A stretch of DNA of 64,000 nucleotides from Phorcus lineatus (taxonomy: Eukaryota; Mollusca; Gastropoda; Trochida; Trochidae), in contig OV121087.1 in the NCBI GenBank assembly GCA_921293015.1, forward strand, positions 40,410,630 through 40,474,629, read 5' to 3'. Positions 23,776 to 36,393 of this stretch are shown here, piece by piece. The position numbers and the translations under genes were made by a program. A model generated the notes under the pieces. It was not told where the DNA came from. It did no database searches and was given only the letters and a program-made list of their open reading frames with translations. Positions within the stretch are counted from its first letter, which is position 1. Every line of letters begins with the position of its first letter.

Positions 23776-26459
23776 TGAGGAGAGGGATTCTCTTATTCAA
23801 TTATCAACAAGATCTAAAGGAAAATCAATATCCAACTGGAATAAGTCCTGTAAATCATTAATGGTAGATTATTGCTATCACCATGGTAACCAATAATAAA
23901 CAATGGACCATAATGATGAACAATGTCTGGGTGTTAAGGTATTATGTAAAATCATCATTAATTGCTTTTTCCTGTATCCTAGCAACACAATTATTGTTGA
24001 TTAGAACTCATATGTGGTAGACAAGGTAACAAATAAGGAAAACCCATAGAATATTTTTGATTAAATCTTTGATGAACGGCAAAAAAACTAATTAGGAAAA
24101 GAATTACTCCTATTAATCAGCTTGATAATGAATGCCTATGTGTTCTGTGATAATTCATCAAATCAATACCTCTAAATATACTGATAAAAGAAATAGATCT
24201 TTGACGAATTAGTTTACTCACAAATCATTCTATACTGTTCACTTTTCGGGTGATTTTAGATGAAAATTGTTTTCAAAGATTTTCCATCAAGTATTCAAAA
24301 GAAAATGAAAAATTTAGATAATTGTGAAAAAAATGCAAACATGTCTCTAATAGAAATGTAGAATTTATGTACCGTTGTCTTGAGTTGAAAAGGTTTTTGT
24401 AAAGATTTTTCCAGATACATTTTGCACAATTTTATACACAATGTTGTAACAATCAACGTTTGTCACAGAACATAATCACGGTATATAAAATTGATAAAAT
24501 ATCAATGATATCAGAACTGAAAATATCTCTAACAGCCAGGACACCAATACATATCATTAAACCTATGAAAAATCGAAAACCTCAACTTATTATTCTTAAA
24601 TGAGAAATTTAAATTGACAAATTAAGCTTTTGAGCAGGCTTTCTAAGCTTATTTCATCCACCATAAGCACTCAGTCACTAAAGCTTTGACAATGCATTCC
24701 CCAAAGGTAATAACCACAATTATCTTAATATCACTCAACCATAATTCCCATCTCAGAAGTCAATCATGTCAAGCTAAAAACTCCACTGTCTCAGGGGATA
24801 TAAACACAATGACTGATCCCTAAAAGAGATCAGTAAAATGAATGGTCCCTCATGACCTTTTGGCCCTTGATTGTATCTCTGCTAATCCAATCAGGTGACA
24901 AGCTCCGAGATCAGTTATAAAGCTGAAGTCGTAAAATATTCATGCCTATAACACCTAGCTTGTATCTACTTCCAGCGCTGATGGTAATGAAGTCTATGGA
25001 ATTGGACAGCAATGTGCATACAATTGATAGTATGGTGAAAATTATTTGGTTGAAGGATTTTATTGAGTGTAGGCGAAATGAGGTGTAGGCAAAATAAGGA
25101 TAGGCCAAAATTAGGAAAGGTTCTTTGTAATAATCAGTTTGCAATTTATTCTTTATGATTTTTTAAATGGTTTTCGGTAGACTTGAATATAAGACCTTTA
25201 TACTATTAAGTGGTTTTTGTAGTAAATATTGGATATCCAACTAATTTTCTGTATGCTTGCCAAAGAAACTTCACTTTTCTTTAATTAATCCAAGATTAGA
25301 ATTATTTCAGTGTCAACATTTCTGAGATTTAAGAAACATGTAATTATATCAAAATATTAAATTTTACATTATTTGGATTGAGCAATTAAGGAATTTCATA
25401 GTTAAAGGAAATGGTCAAATCAAATCTTAAGTATTCTTTATTCACCTGCTGATGAATTTCTTTGAATTTAAATTAAATACCTGCTATTTTTATGGCTAAA
25501 ATTATATACATTTAGCAGGGAGTAGTTTTCAGTGGTTCTTTGACATATTTAATAAATGCTTAAACAAACTAAGATATTTCATATTAAGGTTGGATTATTG
25601 AAGCTATTTCAAGTAAAAAAAATTATGATCACCAATAAAAATAACTTAAATTTTATAAACGTCCTGAAAGAAGGATTTTCCAAAAATATCTTTGGTTGAA
25701 CAATTAAATTACTGCTTGACAGAAAACATTATTAATTGATTGGGCAGTTTTTCAGTCATTAGTGGTGAGAAAAAGAAGCAAATTATTCGAAAGTTTTCTA
25801 AAATATGAAGACAGAAGCATAGTTAAATCAGCGTTGAACATCTCATTTAGACGTCAAGCTTCTATTTTTTACAAACTTTTCGACCCAGGATTTCAAGGTT
25901 TCCTAACTTTCCATTTAAAAAATGTCTGCTGATTCAGCTTTTAAAAGCTCTTGAGCTTTACTAGAAAGGTCAAAGATAATGTGACTCCTCAGGGGTGATT
26001 AAGAAATTGGACGTATAGTGACTTAAATAAATCATCAGAAAAGAAACTTCTATTGCTTGAATTGTTTCTATCCCAAAGATCTTTATTTATTCTAATCGAG
26101 TGAACATCAAAATCTAAAATCCTTTTAGAACTTTCTCATAACCATTCTTCTGCAAGAAGAGATCAACAGGTCATTGAAATTTAAAACTAATACCATAAAT
26201 TGTAACTTTCTGTAACTAAAATTTTTTTTGAGGATAAGATGCCTTTTAAATCAAATTAAAGAAGACATGACTGTTCTTACAACAGACTTAAAAGAAAATA
26301 TCAAGGTTCATGGAAAGACATTAACTGGAAAATTTACAACGATTCTCTGATTACAAGACTTTTCATTAAAAGAAGACGAGGGGGAAAAAAAGAGTCCTCA
26401 TTCAATAATTCTTCAGTTCAAGTACTGTTCATCATACTAAAATCCAAATTGACATGATT
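23776..26459. other. No gene seen
   Basis: AT-rich intron with no recognisable features. Confidence 0.4.
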
Positions 26460-27010
26460 TTCCTCTTGCAAATATCAAAAAGGATTGAACGTATGGATAA
26501 GTCATGATTGAACATTTGTATAATTCACAGTATCAAGGAGGGTTGCATGAACATTTAGATTAGTCACTTTAACAAAGATAGAACATTTGTAAAATTTAAA
26601 ATATCTAATAGTTATCACATTTGGATTAGTCACTATATAAAAAGGATTGAACATTTGGATAATTCACTTCATGAAATAGGTATGAACATTTGGATAAGCC
26701 ACTACTATATCAAAGAGGATTGAACATTTGAATAAGTCACAAAATTAAATAGGAAGGAACATTTGGATAAGTCACTAAATGAAATAGGTGTTAACATTAG
26801 GAAAAGTCACTATATCAAAAGTGATTGAACATTTGGATATCATAGAGGAAAATTATTTTACTTGAGTCACTGTATCAAAAAGGATTAAACTTTTACATAA
26901 GTCACTGTATCAAAGAGGAATTAAACTTTTGGATAAGCCACCATATCAAAGAGGAATAAACTTTTAGATAAGTCACTATATCAAAGAGAATTGAACTACA
27001 TAGCATGGAT
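26460..27010. repeat. Minisatellite, about 35-38-bp units
   Basis: Consensus GAACATTTGGATAAGTCAC followed by TATATCAAAGAGGATT. About 14 diverged units are present. Later units change GAACATTTGG to AAACTTTTGG, suggesting local homogenisation. Confidence 0.9.
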
Positions 27011-27049
27011 AAGTCATATCCTTGATAAGCTCTCAACTTCTGAAGGACT

Positions 27050-27090
27050 CTGGTGATGACTCTGACTGATGACTCTGACTGATGACTCTG
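27050..27090. repeat. 13-bp tandem repeat x 3
   Basis: GATGACTCTGACT repeated three times. It opens a plus-strand frame to 27323 that has no other support as a gene. Confidence 0.8.
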
Positions 27091-28784
27091 AAGGAAAATG
27101 CAAGGAACAGACCACCATTCTTCAATCAACTGCTGAACATTTTCGCCTAATCAGCAATATTAGAAAGAGGCTATTGCAATCACGTTTTCCTGCAACTAAT
27201 TCCAGAGTAATCCCGGACAATTCCCGGCAGATCCTTGCATCCCGGTCAAGTGGCCTAGCTTCTAATGCCCTCGCTACTTGTGTCAAAGTGGCTTTCTCTC
27301 TGTCTGATAAAGAAGAGGTTTAACACTTTCAGGCTAATATGGTAAGTGCTGTAATGGCAGTGGATGTACAATTGTTGGAATAATTTCTTGTAATAACAGT
27401 GACAATATAATAAGCTCTCAGTATTATGGGAGGATAAAAGGGGGATGAACTAGCTTGCAGAATATTTCATTTATGTAATGGTGGCTGAAATCATTGAATA
27501 AAAAAGGTTGATCCAATATAATGCTTAATTGTTTTGTCAAGAAAACTGCAAGTGTTGGAAATAAACCACAGGAATAAAATATTGTAAGTAAAATATAGTA
27601 AAAATTTGAATTAAACATAAGACTTCACCATTTTTTAATATTTGACTTACATATTCACTTTCATTTCAAGTTTATAATAATTACTGAATTTTGTGACATT
27701 CCGGCTAGTGACATTATTTTCAAACTTATGTATCAACTGAACCAAGAAATCCATCAAATTGTTCAACCAAATTTTGATAATCTCCTTGGGGATCAGTTCT
27801 TTACTGTTGGTACAGTTTCTGTGTCCTTTAATCTTAAACATTATTTGAGATCTTTTCAAACTTCGAAGTGACAACCTTCATCATCGCTTTCATCAATATC
27901 AACAACTTAGAAATCAAAATTTTAACCAACTTTGATACAAATATCATAGACTATCCCTACCATCAAACATACAATACTCACACATTCAAAATCATTAGCT
28001 GCAACTTATTACAACCCTTAAAAATATCAAGCCACAAATACCTTAAATCAGTCAGCTTATCATCTGCGGTATCCATTTTAGCAAATTTTCTGTACCCTTA
28101 CATCTCTGGTACAAAATTTGACTGACCGCCTCAAGACCGCAAGTATCCACAACAAAGGAGAACTTTATCTGACCTCGAATGTATTCAGGTGGATAAGTAT
28201 ACGTATCAGCACATAAGTATATCACATGGTCCTCAGGTAATTATCCAAACCTGATTCGTCATTTATCACCTTTATATAAATAGTGTGACAAGAAGGGGGA
28301 CAAAGATTAAGACTGTTTATCTCTGTTTTTCTTTTTAAGGTGAATTTTAATTGGGCTCTGCAACCTTTTCCTTATTTGTCCCTGCACAGGTGAATCTATG
28401 GGTTAACGATCACAGCCTCAGGTGATTCCATTCAGGTGTAACAGAATCATAAAAGAATGTAGGTAAATACCTGCCAAGTGTTATAAACATACAACAATGG
28501 GTATACCACCATGGGATCAGGTTAACGAAGTAGAAATACCTGGAATTTTTGTCTGGTATCACCTATATTTACCTAAATCATTTGATTTCAATCAAATACA
28601 TAACTAGTCTAATTGGATTGATGTGCAAAGAATTATTTTCGAACGTAAAAACTTTAAGGTTTAATGCTGCTGTTATTTTATTTTTTAATCACAAGAGATA
28701 GTGACGAACTTCTTAACCAACGCCTGCTTCATCATGAAAGTTCTGCAAGAGAAATGAACATAATTTTCTAAGTGAAAAAGAGTT
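27091..28784. other. No gene; CAGGTR-rich stretch at 28180-28570
   Basis: AT-rich intron. From 28180 to 28570 the hexamers CAGGTG, CAGGTA and their complements are unusually frequent (about eight). The 84-codon frame at 27069-27323 has mixed composition but no paired splice sites or family motif. Confidence 0.35.
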
Positions 28785-29098
28785 GAAAGGAGGTGATTTT
28801 GGGTTTAACTCCACTTTCAAGAGTATTTCACTTATATCACTGCCCTTAGTATTATTGCAGGGAGAATGCCCACAACACAATTGTAGCTATGCTTTGCGGT
28901 GAAACCTGCAAGCATTTGCTGGAAGTAGCAAACCAAGGGTGGTACTGCACTAAAATTCAGTGTGGCATTGCATCCAAATCTTACTGCATGTAGAACACTA
29001 TACTCTGCTGAAGACAAAGTTGGCGAGCCCCTGGCGAGAGTCAAACCACAGACCTCTTGATCTGAAGCCACAAGCACTAACCACTGCCCTATCCCCCC
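28785..29098 (-). mobile_element. SINE copy, near full length
   Basis: All parts are present on the minus strand: tail (GGAGGTGATTTTGGG on plus), central domain, damaged B box near 29038 and A-box end (CTAACCACTGCCCTATCCC on plus) near 29077-29095. Flanks share only AGTGAAA, so a target duplication is uncertain. Confidence 0.85.
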
Positions 29099-30337
29099 TC
29101 CTGAGTGAAATGAAGATACCTTCTAATCATAAGTATTTTACCTCAACGAAAAACCTACATGAAAACAGACAAAATCAGAAAGTATAATTTATGAAAAAAT
29201 GAAAAAGAGATAGTTAATACCTTGTTATCGTTCATACCTAGATTCCCAAAAAGGCAAAACACCTGAGAATGATAGAAATGCAAACAAGAAATCACAGGTA
29301 TACAGATGATTGCAGGTGAGGTGATCATTATCCTCTGGCTATCACACCTGTAATACTGTAGTCTGACCAATTACTGGACAATGTCATTGACAAAATATCT
29401 TAACTCTTAACCTACAGGGCTTACAAACATTTCTTAAAAACCTATCTTAAACCTCAAAATATTGGTCACATATATTAACTTAAACTGATCAACTTTTGAT
29501 AACTTTTTTATGGTCTATGTAAATAAAAAGAAGACATAGAACTGAACCCAAACTAAAGGCAAACCAATCAAACACTATGCCATGAAGGCCACAGAGAGGC
29601 TTCGGACACCTGATTTCTCTAGACATACAGTGTATACAGAATCTCTGAATCCACCTGATAAAGCAACTAGATACTGTTTAAGTAACCTTGACTCACCTTT
29701 TGATATTCACAGGTAGTATATCTCGTTAAAGGTACTCGATAGGTAAGAAATGCGTACAGGTGGGCAAATAAATGGTTGTCATTACAATATATGGGAATTC
29801 CATTAGCACCTTGCTAGAACAACTATGACATGAAATTTATGACATATATAAAGAAGATATCCTTGTTAAACCATAAAAATTAGCAGTGGCATATCAAGCA
29901 GGGGGGAAGGGAGGGGTACTTAGAGGGTTCAACCTTATCCCCTTTTGAAATTTGTTTTGTACAGTAAAATGAACTCTAGAACCTTTAAATACTTTTTTTT
30001 TTTTTTAATTAATTTTAATCTCATTTGTTCTGTGTTATGCAAAAGTCTTTGGTTAGGAAACGTAGAACATTACATTACCAGGACAAGTCCAAATTTGCAA
30101 GCAGAATTTTAAGGAAGCCCATTGTGTATATTGTGTTAGTAATATTTTGAAACTTCACCAAATCTTTGATGATGTTATCAGAGGACAAAAAGTTCACTTT
30201 CAAATGCTTTGTAGAGTTATGACAAATCAAAGGAAAATCTATGATTTTGCATTTTAAAATTTATAATAGGTAGGTTATGACACATTCAAAAGCATAATCA
30301 TGCCCTTTTTTCAAAATGTAATGAAAGAATATTGCAT
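29099..30337. other. No gene; further CACCTG/CAGGTR cluster
   Basis: Between about 29255 and 29765 there are at least eight CACCTG, CAGGTG, CAGGTA or complement hexamers. Otherwise AT-rich with no exon. Confidence 0.35.
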
Positions 30338-30520
30338 TCAGTTGGCACAGATCGTTTTTTGCATCTTAGAATGTCATGGATATTCCATGACCAATATCAA
30401 AATGGATTATGAATTTTCTTCAATAATTTCAGTGGGCACAAACGTTTTTGAATCTTAGAATGTCATATATATTCTATGACTAATATCAAAAATGGATCAT
30501 GAACTTCTTCAAAAAATGTT
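30338..30520. repeat. Tandem duplication, 90 bp
   Basis: CTTAGAATGTCAT(A/G) occurs at 30364 and 30454. The flanking CAGT.GGCACA..CGTTTTT and CCAATATCAAAA.TGGAT blocks are duplicated with it. Confidence 0.8.
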
Positions 30521-30617
30521 ATATGTATAGAATTTTTTTCAAGAGATAAACATGAGTCATGTCATAAAATATCATAAGTACGTCGTGAACATTTCAAACC
30601 CAAAATGTCATGACTGA

Positions 30618-30642
30618 AATGTCATAAGTAAGTTATGACATT
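30618..30642. repeat. 10-bp hairpin with 5-base loop
   Basis: AATGTCATAA and its exact complement TTATGACATT are separated by GTAAG. It lies in a stretch rich in TGTCAT motifs. Confidence 0.6.
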
Positions 30643-32458
30643 CTTGGCCAAGCCAAAGATTGTTTACACTTCTCATCTGAATGTATAGCCAATGCCAAAC
30701 AAACAACGCCGGCTCAAACAGGGAACCCTGGGTAAACAGGAAAACGTCCGACAAAAACTCCGTTAAAACATCAGTCATCACGCAAGGCTCATTGTTTTAA
30801 ACCTATTTCTCAAATCACAGGCTACCGATAACTAGACAATTCCAAGAAATCCCTTTTTGACCCAAAAATGATCCAAGCACTTGTTTTTGGTGGTCGTCCA
30901 GTTATCCTTAAGTATAAGAGTTATCTCCTTTCAACATAATCATATTCTAGTTCTTTGTTACAAGCCTTTAGACAAAATGGATGCCAATATTTTGAGGAGT
31001 TTGTAGCTTTACAAATATTCACAAATATATGGCATGTGAAATATAAATATCCAAATGTAAGAACTAAATATTTTACACACAAAAAAAATACCCTTTTGGT
31101 TCACATGAGGTCAAAAACGTTTTTTTACATTTTCCTTTAAAATACATTTAACTTGTTTCGAATTTACTTTACTGTTAGGGTCTTTATTGTTTAGAAATGA
31201 TTAAAAAAATAATTTAACAAATAATTCTCTTAATAAATTTTAGCATAATACAATTTTTATTTCAAACATATCATACTGCGAGACACAAAAAATTTGATTT
31301 TTTTTAACACAACAAAACGAACAATTGAGTATAAAGGGAACTAATGATAAAAAGAAAAACTTCCCCACATATTCCCCTACCTTTTAATCATGTAAACAAA
31401 TAAGTCACATGACCTACCTGTATATATCAGCATACCAACAGAAACGGGTACATAGCGATCCCATCGTACCAACAAAACGATGCGCACATCAAAACACAAT
31501 CCTTCTTAGAAACATAAAGACGTTGAAACAAACAGTTGTGATCTTATCGGTCACAGTGAAATTCCTAACTTTCCATGAGATCGGATAAACTCTGTATCAT
31601 CCTCATTCCAAACTCAGTTTGGAGTTTCCACAAACGCTTCCGATATACCCTATCTATTCATTCCTGATGACAAACCAACATCCTGTGCACTTTGGGCAAA
31701 TAACGAACGTTTTCAAAATGAGGCTTTTGGCATCCTGGTTACGAAATGACCAGAGCTTGGGATTGGGTAACCAGACTTATCATCGAGAGAAGATGTCAAA
31801 AACTAACAAGTCGAAAAGCGAGTCAGTCCTACTGATGAAACAAACGTCTAACGGGGCTTCAGTATTTGCAAGACACACAAATGTTGATGTCGAAAACTTC
31901 GCACTATCAACGTGGGACTGCCGCATCTTGCCACACCCCCAAATACCAACACATTGTTGTCGAACAACACCCAACCGACAATGCATAAGATACCATCTCA
32001 CGTAGTTGTGAAATATCATCTATTCAGCAAATTTAACAATATCAAATAATCATAAATTCATTAAATAAAATGAATCAAAGGCATAAGGACATGGTGTTTT
32101 TGTGTGGCTTGTGCTATATACTTGTGAAAACCTACTCAGCAAATTATTTAACCAATCGTGCAAATTAATTAACCAGAAATATTTTTTATTAAAAAAACAA
32201 CAGATATTTGTTTTAAATAGAATTGTTTTTGCCATGACTTCAACAAAAAAATTGAATAAGATCACTGTTCTATGGTTCTAATGGATAATCGACATTGATG
32301 AATTTCAATAAATGAATTAATATTTCACTTCATAATGATTATTTGATTAGAAGAAAACTGGTTGACAATGATAATGTTAACTTTTATGACATCTTTTTTG
32401 GATAAAATTGATTGACAATGATAATGAATAACAATAGATATGACATCTTTTTTTTATC
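30643..32458. other. No gene called; GC-richer block at 31430-32010
   Basis: The block at 31430-32010 stands out from the surrounding AT-rich intron and contains frames of 128 codons (plus, 31619-32005) and 79 codons (minus). Neither has a recognised domain. On the minus strand ACAG|GTAGGT near 31423 could be a donor, so an alternative first exon is conceivable. Confidence 0.3.
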
Positions 32459-32505
32459 CGAAGCTGAACGCGCTAACCACGTCATGCCCTATCATTCCCC
32501 CACAT
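32459..32505 (-). mobile_element. SINE tRNA-head fragment
   Basis: ATCCGAAGCTGAACGCGC then TAACCAC... matches the extreme 5' end of the SINE family (compare 59875-59897). The body is missing. Confidence 0.6.
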
Positions 32506-33209
32506 GTTCCAGGAACATACTTGTATCTATAACATTTATAACTGAATTAAATCTCGTCAACCGTTTATAGCAAAACAGATTTATTCATACACTGAAACAA
32601 CAAAACGTTTGTGGAACAATGCTTCCTCAAACAACCACATACAATGCATGCTCTTTTTAATATGACACAGGAATTGATGTATTTGCCATGACAGATATCA
32701 GTCATGCATGTAAACAAATTGACACCCAACCACTAAAAGGAAACCCATTTCAAGGCTTGTTTGTATAATCATAATTTGACAGATTTCATGGATGAGACTG
32801 AGGTCGTTTATATTGAGCTAGGCGTATAAATATATTGATCAAGAACAGTAACAATATATATATAAGAAGTATCTTAAATCCTACAAAATGTTATATCTAA
32901 AAATCAAAAATCTTTTTTAAAGGAAAAAAAACATCAAAAAGTTTGTGTTCTGTGTTATTGTGATACATATACAAAAAGCAACATTAAATCATTTCATAAA
33001 TCTTTTTTGGCTTTGATTTATGAGAAAGTAACCTATGTATTCTTTTAAAGTTCAAATAAACTCACTGAAATTGCATATCCATTAAAAATATCAAAATTAG
33101 GGTATTAATCAAATATAATAATTCTCAATAAGGGTCAAGTAAATGCAAATAATTTATGTTCAAAAGTTGAAATTCTTCATCAACATCACAATTACCTTTA
33201 CATTAGTAA
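32506..33209. other. No gene seen
   Basis: AT-rich intron. Confidence 0.4.
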
Positions 33210-33317
33210 TCAGGGCCTCCTTTCACAAAGTGATCGTAAGTCTTTAAGGTAACCTTATAGTGCAATGTTAAGTTAAAGTTAACCTTAGTTAAGGTAGCTT
33301 ATTGAAAGGAGCCCTGA
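33210..33317. mobile_element. Foldback element 1 of a pair
   Basis: Ends TCAGGGCCTCCTTTCA at 33210 and TGAAAGGAGCCCTGA at 33303 are inverted copies with one base of difference. The interior is rich in TTAACCTTA/TAAGGT. No coding capacity. Confidence 0.7.
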
Positions 33318-33322
33318 ACCCA

Positions 33323-33427
33323 GATCTTCGAAGGGTTCTTAGTGCTAAGATAGTCGCAGGCCAATGTTGATTGATGGTACTTATGACTATCTTAGTGCTA
33401 AGAAAGCTTCGAAAAACTAGGCCCTGA
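33323..33427. mobile_element. Foldback element 2 of a pair
   Basis: Long inverted arms TTCGAAGGGTTCTTAG then TGCTAAGATAGTC, and their near-complement ending before AGGCCCTGA. The outer AGGCCCTGA is also the complement of the TCAGGGCCT that opens the first element, so the two may be one compound foldback. Confidence 0.65.
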
Positions 33428-35763
33428 CCTATCCACCACTAAAAATGAAAACTTTATTTTTGAATGTTTTAGAAGTTTCCACAAATATATTGAACTAGTC
33501 AGCATGTACAAGTATGTTGTATTGCCAATATCCTGTACATTTACACATTTTAGATAAAAAAATCATGACAAGAACTATTTTAACTATGTTATTCAAAACC
33601 TGCAAATTTAGTTTAAAACTGACGGCATTATCAGAAGGTATTAAACACTTAAATCTGCAGGTGTTGTATAACAATAAATGCCGTAAATTTTACAAACGCA
33701 ACTTTATCAATATTGTACTATGACTGTTTGTTAATAAAAGTTGGAGAGCGAACTCTGTTTTTGAGTTCGTATTTCTGTGTGGAAAGTACTTTGCGAATGC
33801 TTTATTTTTGTGGTTGGGTCTAACTATATGTTAATTGCTGGCATAATTTACATAAAAACAGGGTATAGATAATACCAAACACTGACATTCTTAACAGCGA
33901 GATCTTACGACATTCCTCTTTAATCTTAGACCGAAATAAACATTTATAAATCTCATTGAAAAATATAGTAAAACCCAAAGACCTAAAATCTTAAACTATA
34001 GCCCAAGACCACTGTGAAAATGACGCAAACATTGTGACGTCAAAAATGGCTGGCCTTTGTGACATCATCTCATGGGTAGTGCGCAAGAAACAAAGCCAGT
34101 TGAAAATATTTTTACGTTCTTCAAAAATAAATCATATTAAGATTTATTTCAATATATCTAATGACAAACTCTCAAAAATTATAATGACAACTATAAAATT
34201 GGAGTACAGTACAAAATTTTTAAGAGGCACGAAAATCAAATCTTGACTAAGGCCAAATCTAGTTAACATGATGTATTAATTCGCGGAGCCTATGCTACTT
34301 TGCAGGAATTCATTGTCATTCAACATAGGCATTTTTCAAATTAACCAATAAGAATTGAGAATACAACAAAGTTATGATACAATTATAATATAAATGGGTT
34401 TTTTTGTGAATTTCTGAAAAAGTGATAGTTTTCAAAATTATTACTGTCAACTATTTATGCTAAACATATATTGTTTATTTTTATCAAAAATATCATCCAA
34501 AAAGTCCAATTTGAAATCTATGGACAATGATAGTTCACATTTTTTAACACAAGTTATTAAAACTATAACTTAATGTTAATCTGAATGCCTTCAAATTCTA
34601 AAACCTTTGTTAAATGATAGATGAATTTGAACATGAAATTGAATATGAATTATTTAGAGTGAACCATGTTCTTTGTAATATGGCTTAATTCAATAAAGAA
34701 CAATTCTGACTAAAAACATAATTATTTCAAATAAAGTTTTTATAACAGTTACTTACAAGCAAAAGAATATTCATAACAAGTAAGACAAGAAGTCAAAAAT
34801 CTCCTAAATCATGTGGATTTTTATGACAGAGTTAATGTTAAACCTCAAATGTTTATGTGGATGTAAGTATAATCTGTGACAGGTTGTCTCCCTTGTTCAC
34901 CAACACACCAAAATGAACTGCATCCATTTTTATATAATCATATTATATATGCATATTTATCTATAATTTACACTCAGAAATCACTGATTTCTGTCTTAAT
35001 TCTTGATTATATAAGTGTTTTGAATAAAGCAAAGAACTAGAAATAAGTTTTATATTCTGGTTTTAATCAAACTAACAACTAATCTTGGTGTTAATATTGA
35101 AGGCACAATAAGTAATTTGAAACAGTTAAATATCATTCATATAGAAATTTCAAAATCCTTGGATCTTTTTTCCTCACCATTAAAATATTTTAGCTTAATA
35201 TTTTTAGTTATTTTTGAAGTGGCTTTAAATTGATAAAAAACTTCAAAGAAATTTTGTTAGCTGAAATTTGAACTAAGAAATTCAAATGAACATAAACTTT
35301 AAAAACAACTTTGATTAGCATTTCTCTTTGTAAGGTAAGCACTATTATGAAAAATACTATCTACTTAGAATGAATCAAAAAAGAAATCTGAGGAAAAAAA
35401 TGTATCTTGAAGGTAGATATTCAGAAAAACATATTTTGTTAACCTGCTAAAAACTTTAACATTGAGTTTAATTGTAAATGACGGCATACAGCAAAAGTTT
35501 ACTACAAATGTATATATAGTTTGCTTACATTTTCAGAAATCTGAAAAAAAAATTCAAGATGTTTTACTACTGTTGAAGTCACCATGTTATGGAAACACCA
35601 ATGTTATCTTCACATTCTTCAGAAAATACAATGCAAGGGTTCATGTGTTTGTTATACATATATAAGTAATTTGGATCTATATCAAGAACTTGAAAATATC
35701 ATTAATTTTCGGATCAATGTAGCGGGACAATATATCTATGAAAGATATTGAATGTGAACCTAC
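33428..35763. other. No gene; three CRE-like sites at 34020-34068
   Basis: TGACGCAA, TGACGTCA (34035-34042) and TGACATCA occur within 50 bases. No exon with a recognised domain. Otherwise AT-rich. Confidence 0.35.
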
Positions 35764-35953
35764 CCTCCGTCGCTATCATCATCATCATCATGACCGCCAG
35801 CTCTTGCCAATGCTGTTGTTGACTTGGCCTTGACAGACACAACACTGATTTGATTGTCATCTTTTATCTTTGTTCTCTTTTTACCTCCCTTGAATAACTT
35901 CCGAACTGCTTCGAAAGGTTTGAACTTGCGAGATTTCTTGCCCTCCTTCAGAT
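35764..35953 (-). CDS. Exon 2 of the CRACD-like candidate gene (basic KF-rich patch)
   Basis: The minus-strand acceptor is textbook: a CT-rich tract ending CTTTCTGTTTTCAG before base 35953. The donor is GGAGG|GTAGGT after 35764. Reading past this donor would hit TAG at once, so it must be used if the frame is real. The exon is 190 bp: two bases completing Asp from exon 1, 62 codons, then GG (phase 2). The product has a basic aromatic segment, KFKPFEAVRKLFKGGKKR, then a Ser/Val/Thr-rich stretch and an acidic run HDDDDDSDG. Short patches of the type K-F-x-x-F-x-x-x-x-x-F-x-x-K-K occur near the N-terminus of CRACD/KIAA1211-type actin regulators, as far as I recall. Codon choice and GC content are clearly higher than in the flanking intron. 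The longer open frame extending upstream to 36149 is intron read-through. Confidence 0.8.
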
Positions 35954-36393
35954 CTGAAAACAGAAAGGAGAGCATGGCACACAGGAAGTGGAGAGAGCAA
36001 TACTTTTGCGACTCCCTCACCGAAGAGTTCCACAAAGTGTGACATGAACTGGTCTGGCCTACAGGGAGCAGGGCACCAAGCCAGGAATAACAGGATGATG
36101 GGGGACCATTGTTTACATGGGGGTACATATGTATTTGCTGAGTGCACACTCCTTTGTTTGAGCTCTAGATCTGGGATTGATTTCTTAAAAGGTAAAGAGA
36201 TTAGCCACTGAAGATGGTTTTGATATTTTTTACTTTTAACTCTTAACATGACGAAGCTGAGTGTTCCATAAGAGACAACCTTCAGCCAATGACAACATAT
36301 GGATTGATCCCTTTGTTTATCTTGAAATTGTGATTCCTGTAATGCCTATCGGTATTGCACTAATTAATACAGAAGGTAAAGCTTCAATAAATC

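Larger units (their letters stand above)
6402..35763 (-). other. Intron 2 of the CRACD-like candidate (about 29.4 kb)
   Basis: The donor at 35763 (GTAGGT) and acceptor at 6402 (CCAG) are joined because exon 2 ends in phase 2 and exon 3 opens with the single base needed. The intron hosts most of the repeats listed here. Small extra exons of length divisible by three, or alternative first exons, could hide in it. I found none convincing. Confidence 0.6.

Noticed and set aside
23112-23800. Overlapping frames rich in GHAC/MGTC and HVPIF
   Set aside because: They arise from the minisatellite, which lacks stops in several frames.
27069-27323. 84-codon plus-strand frame
   Set aside because: It begins inside a 13-bp repeat. 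No domain, no splice sites, no Kozak-like start.
35881-36249. Second minus frame overlapping exon 2, and extension of exon 2 up to 36149
   Set aside because: The strong acceptor at 35954 and the phase match to exon 1 show the upstream part is intron.
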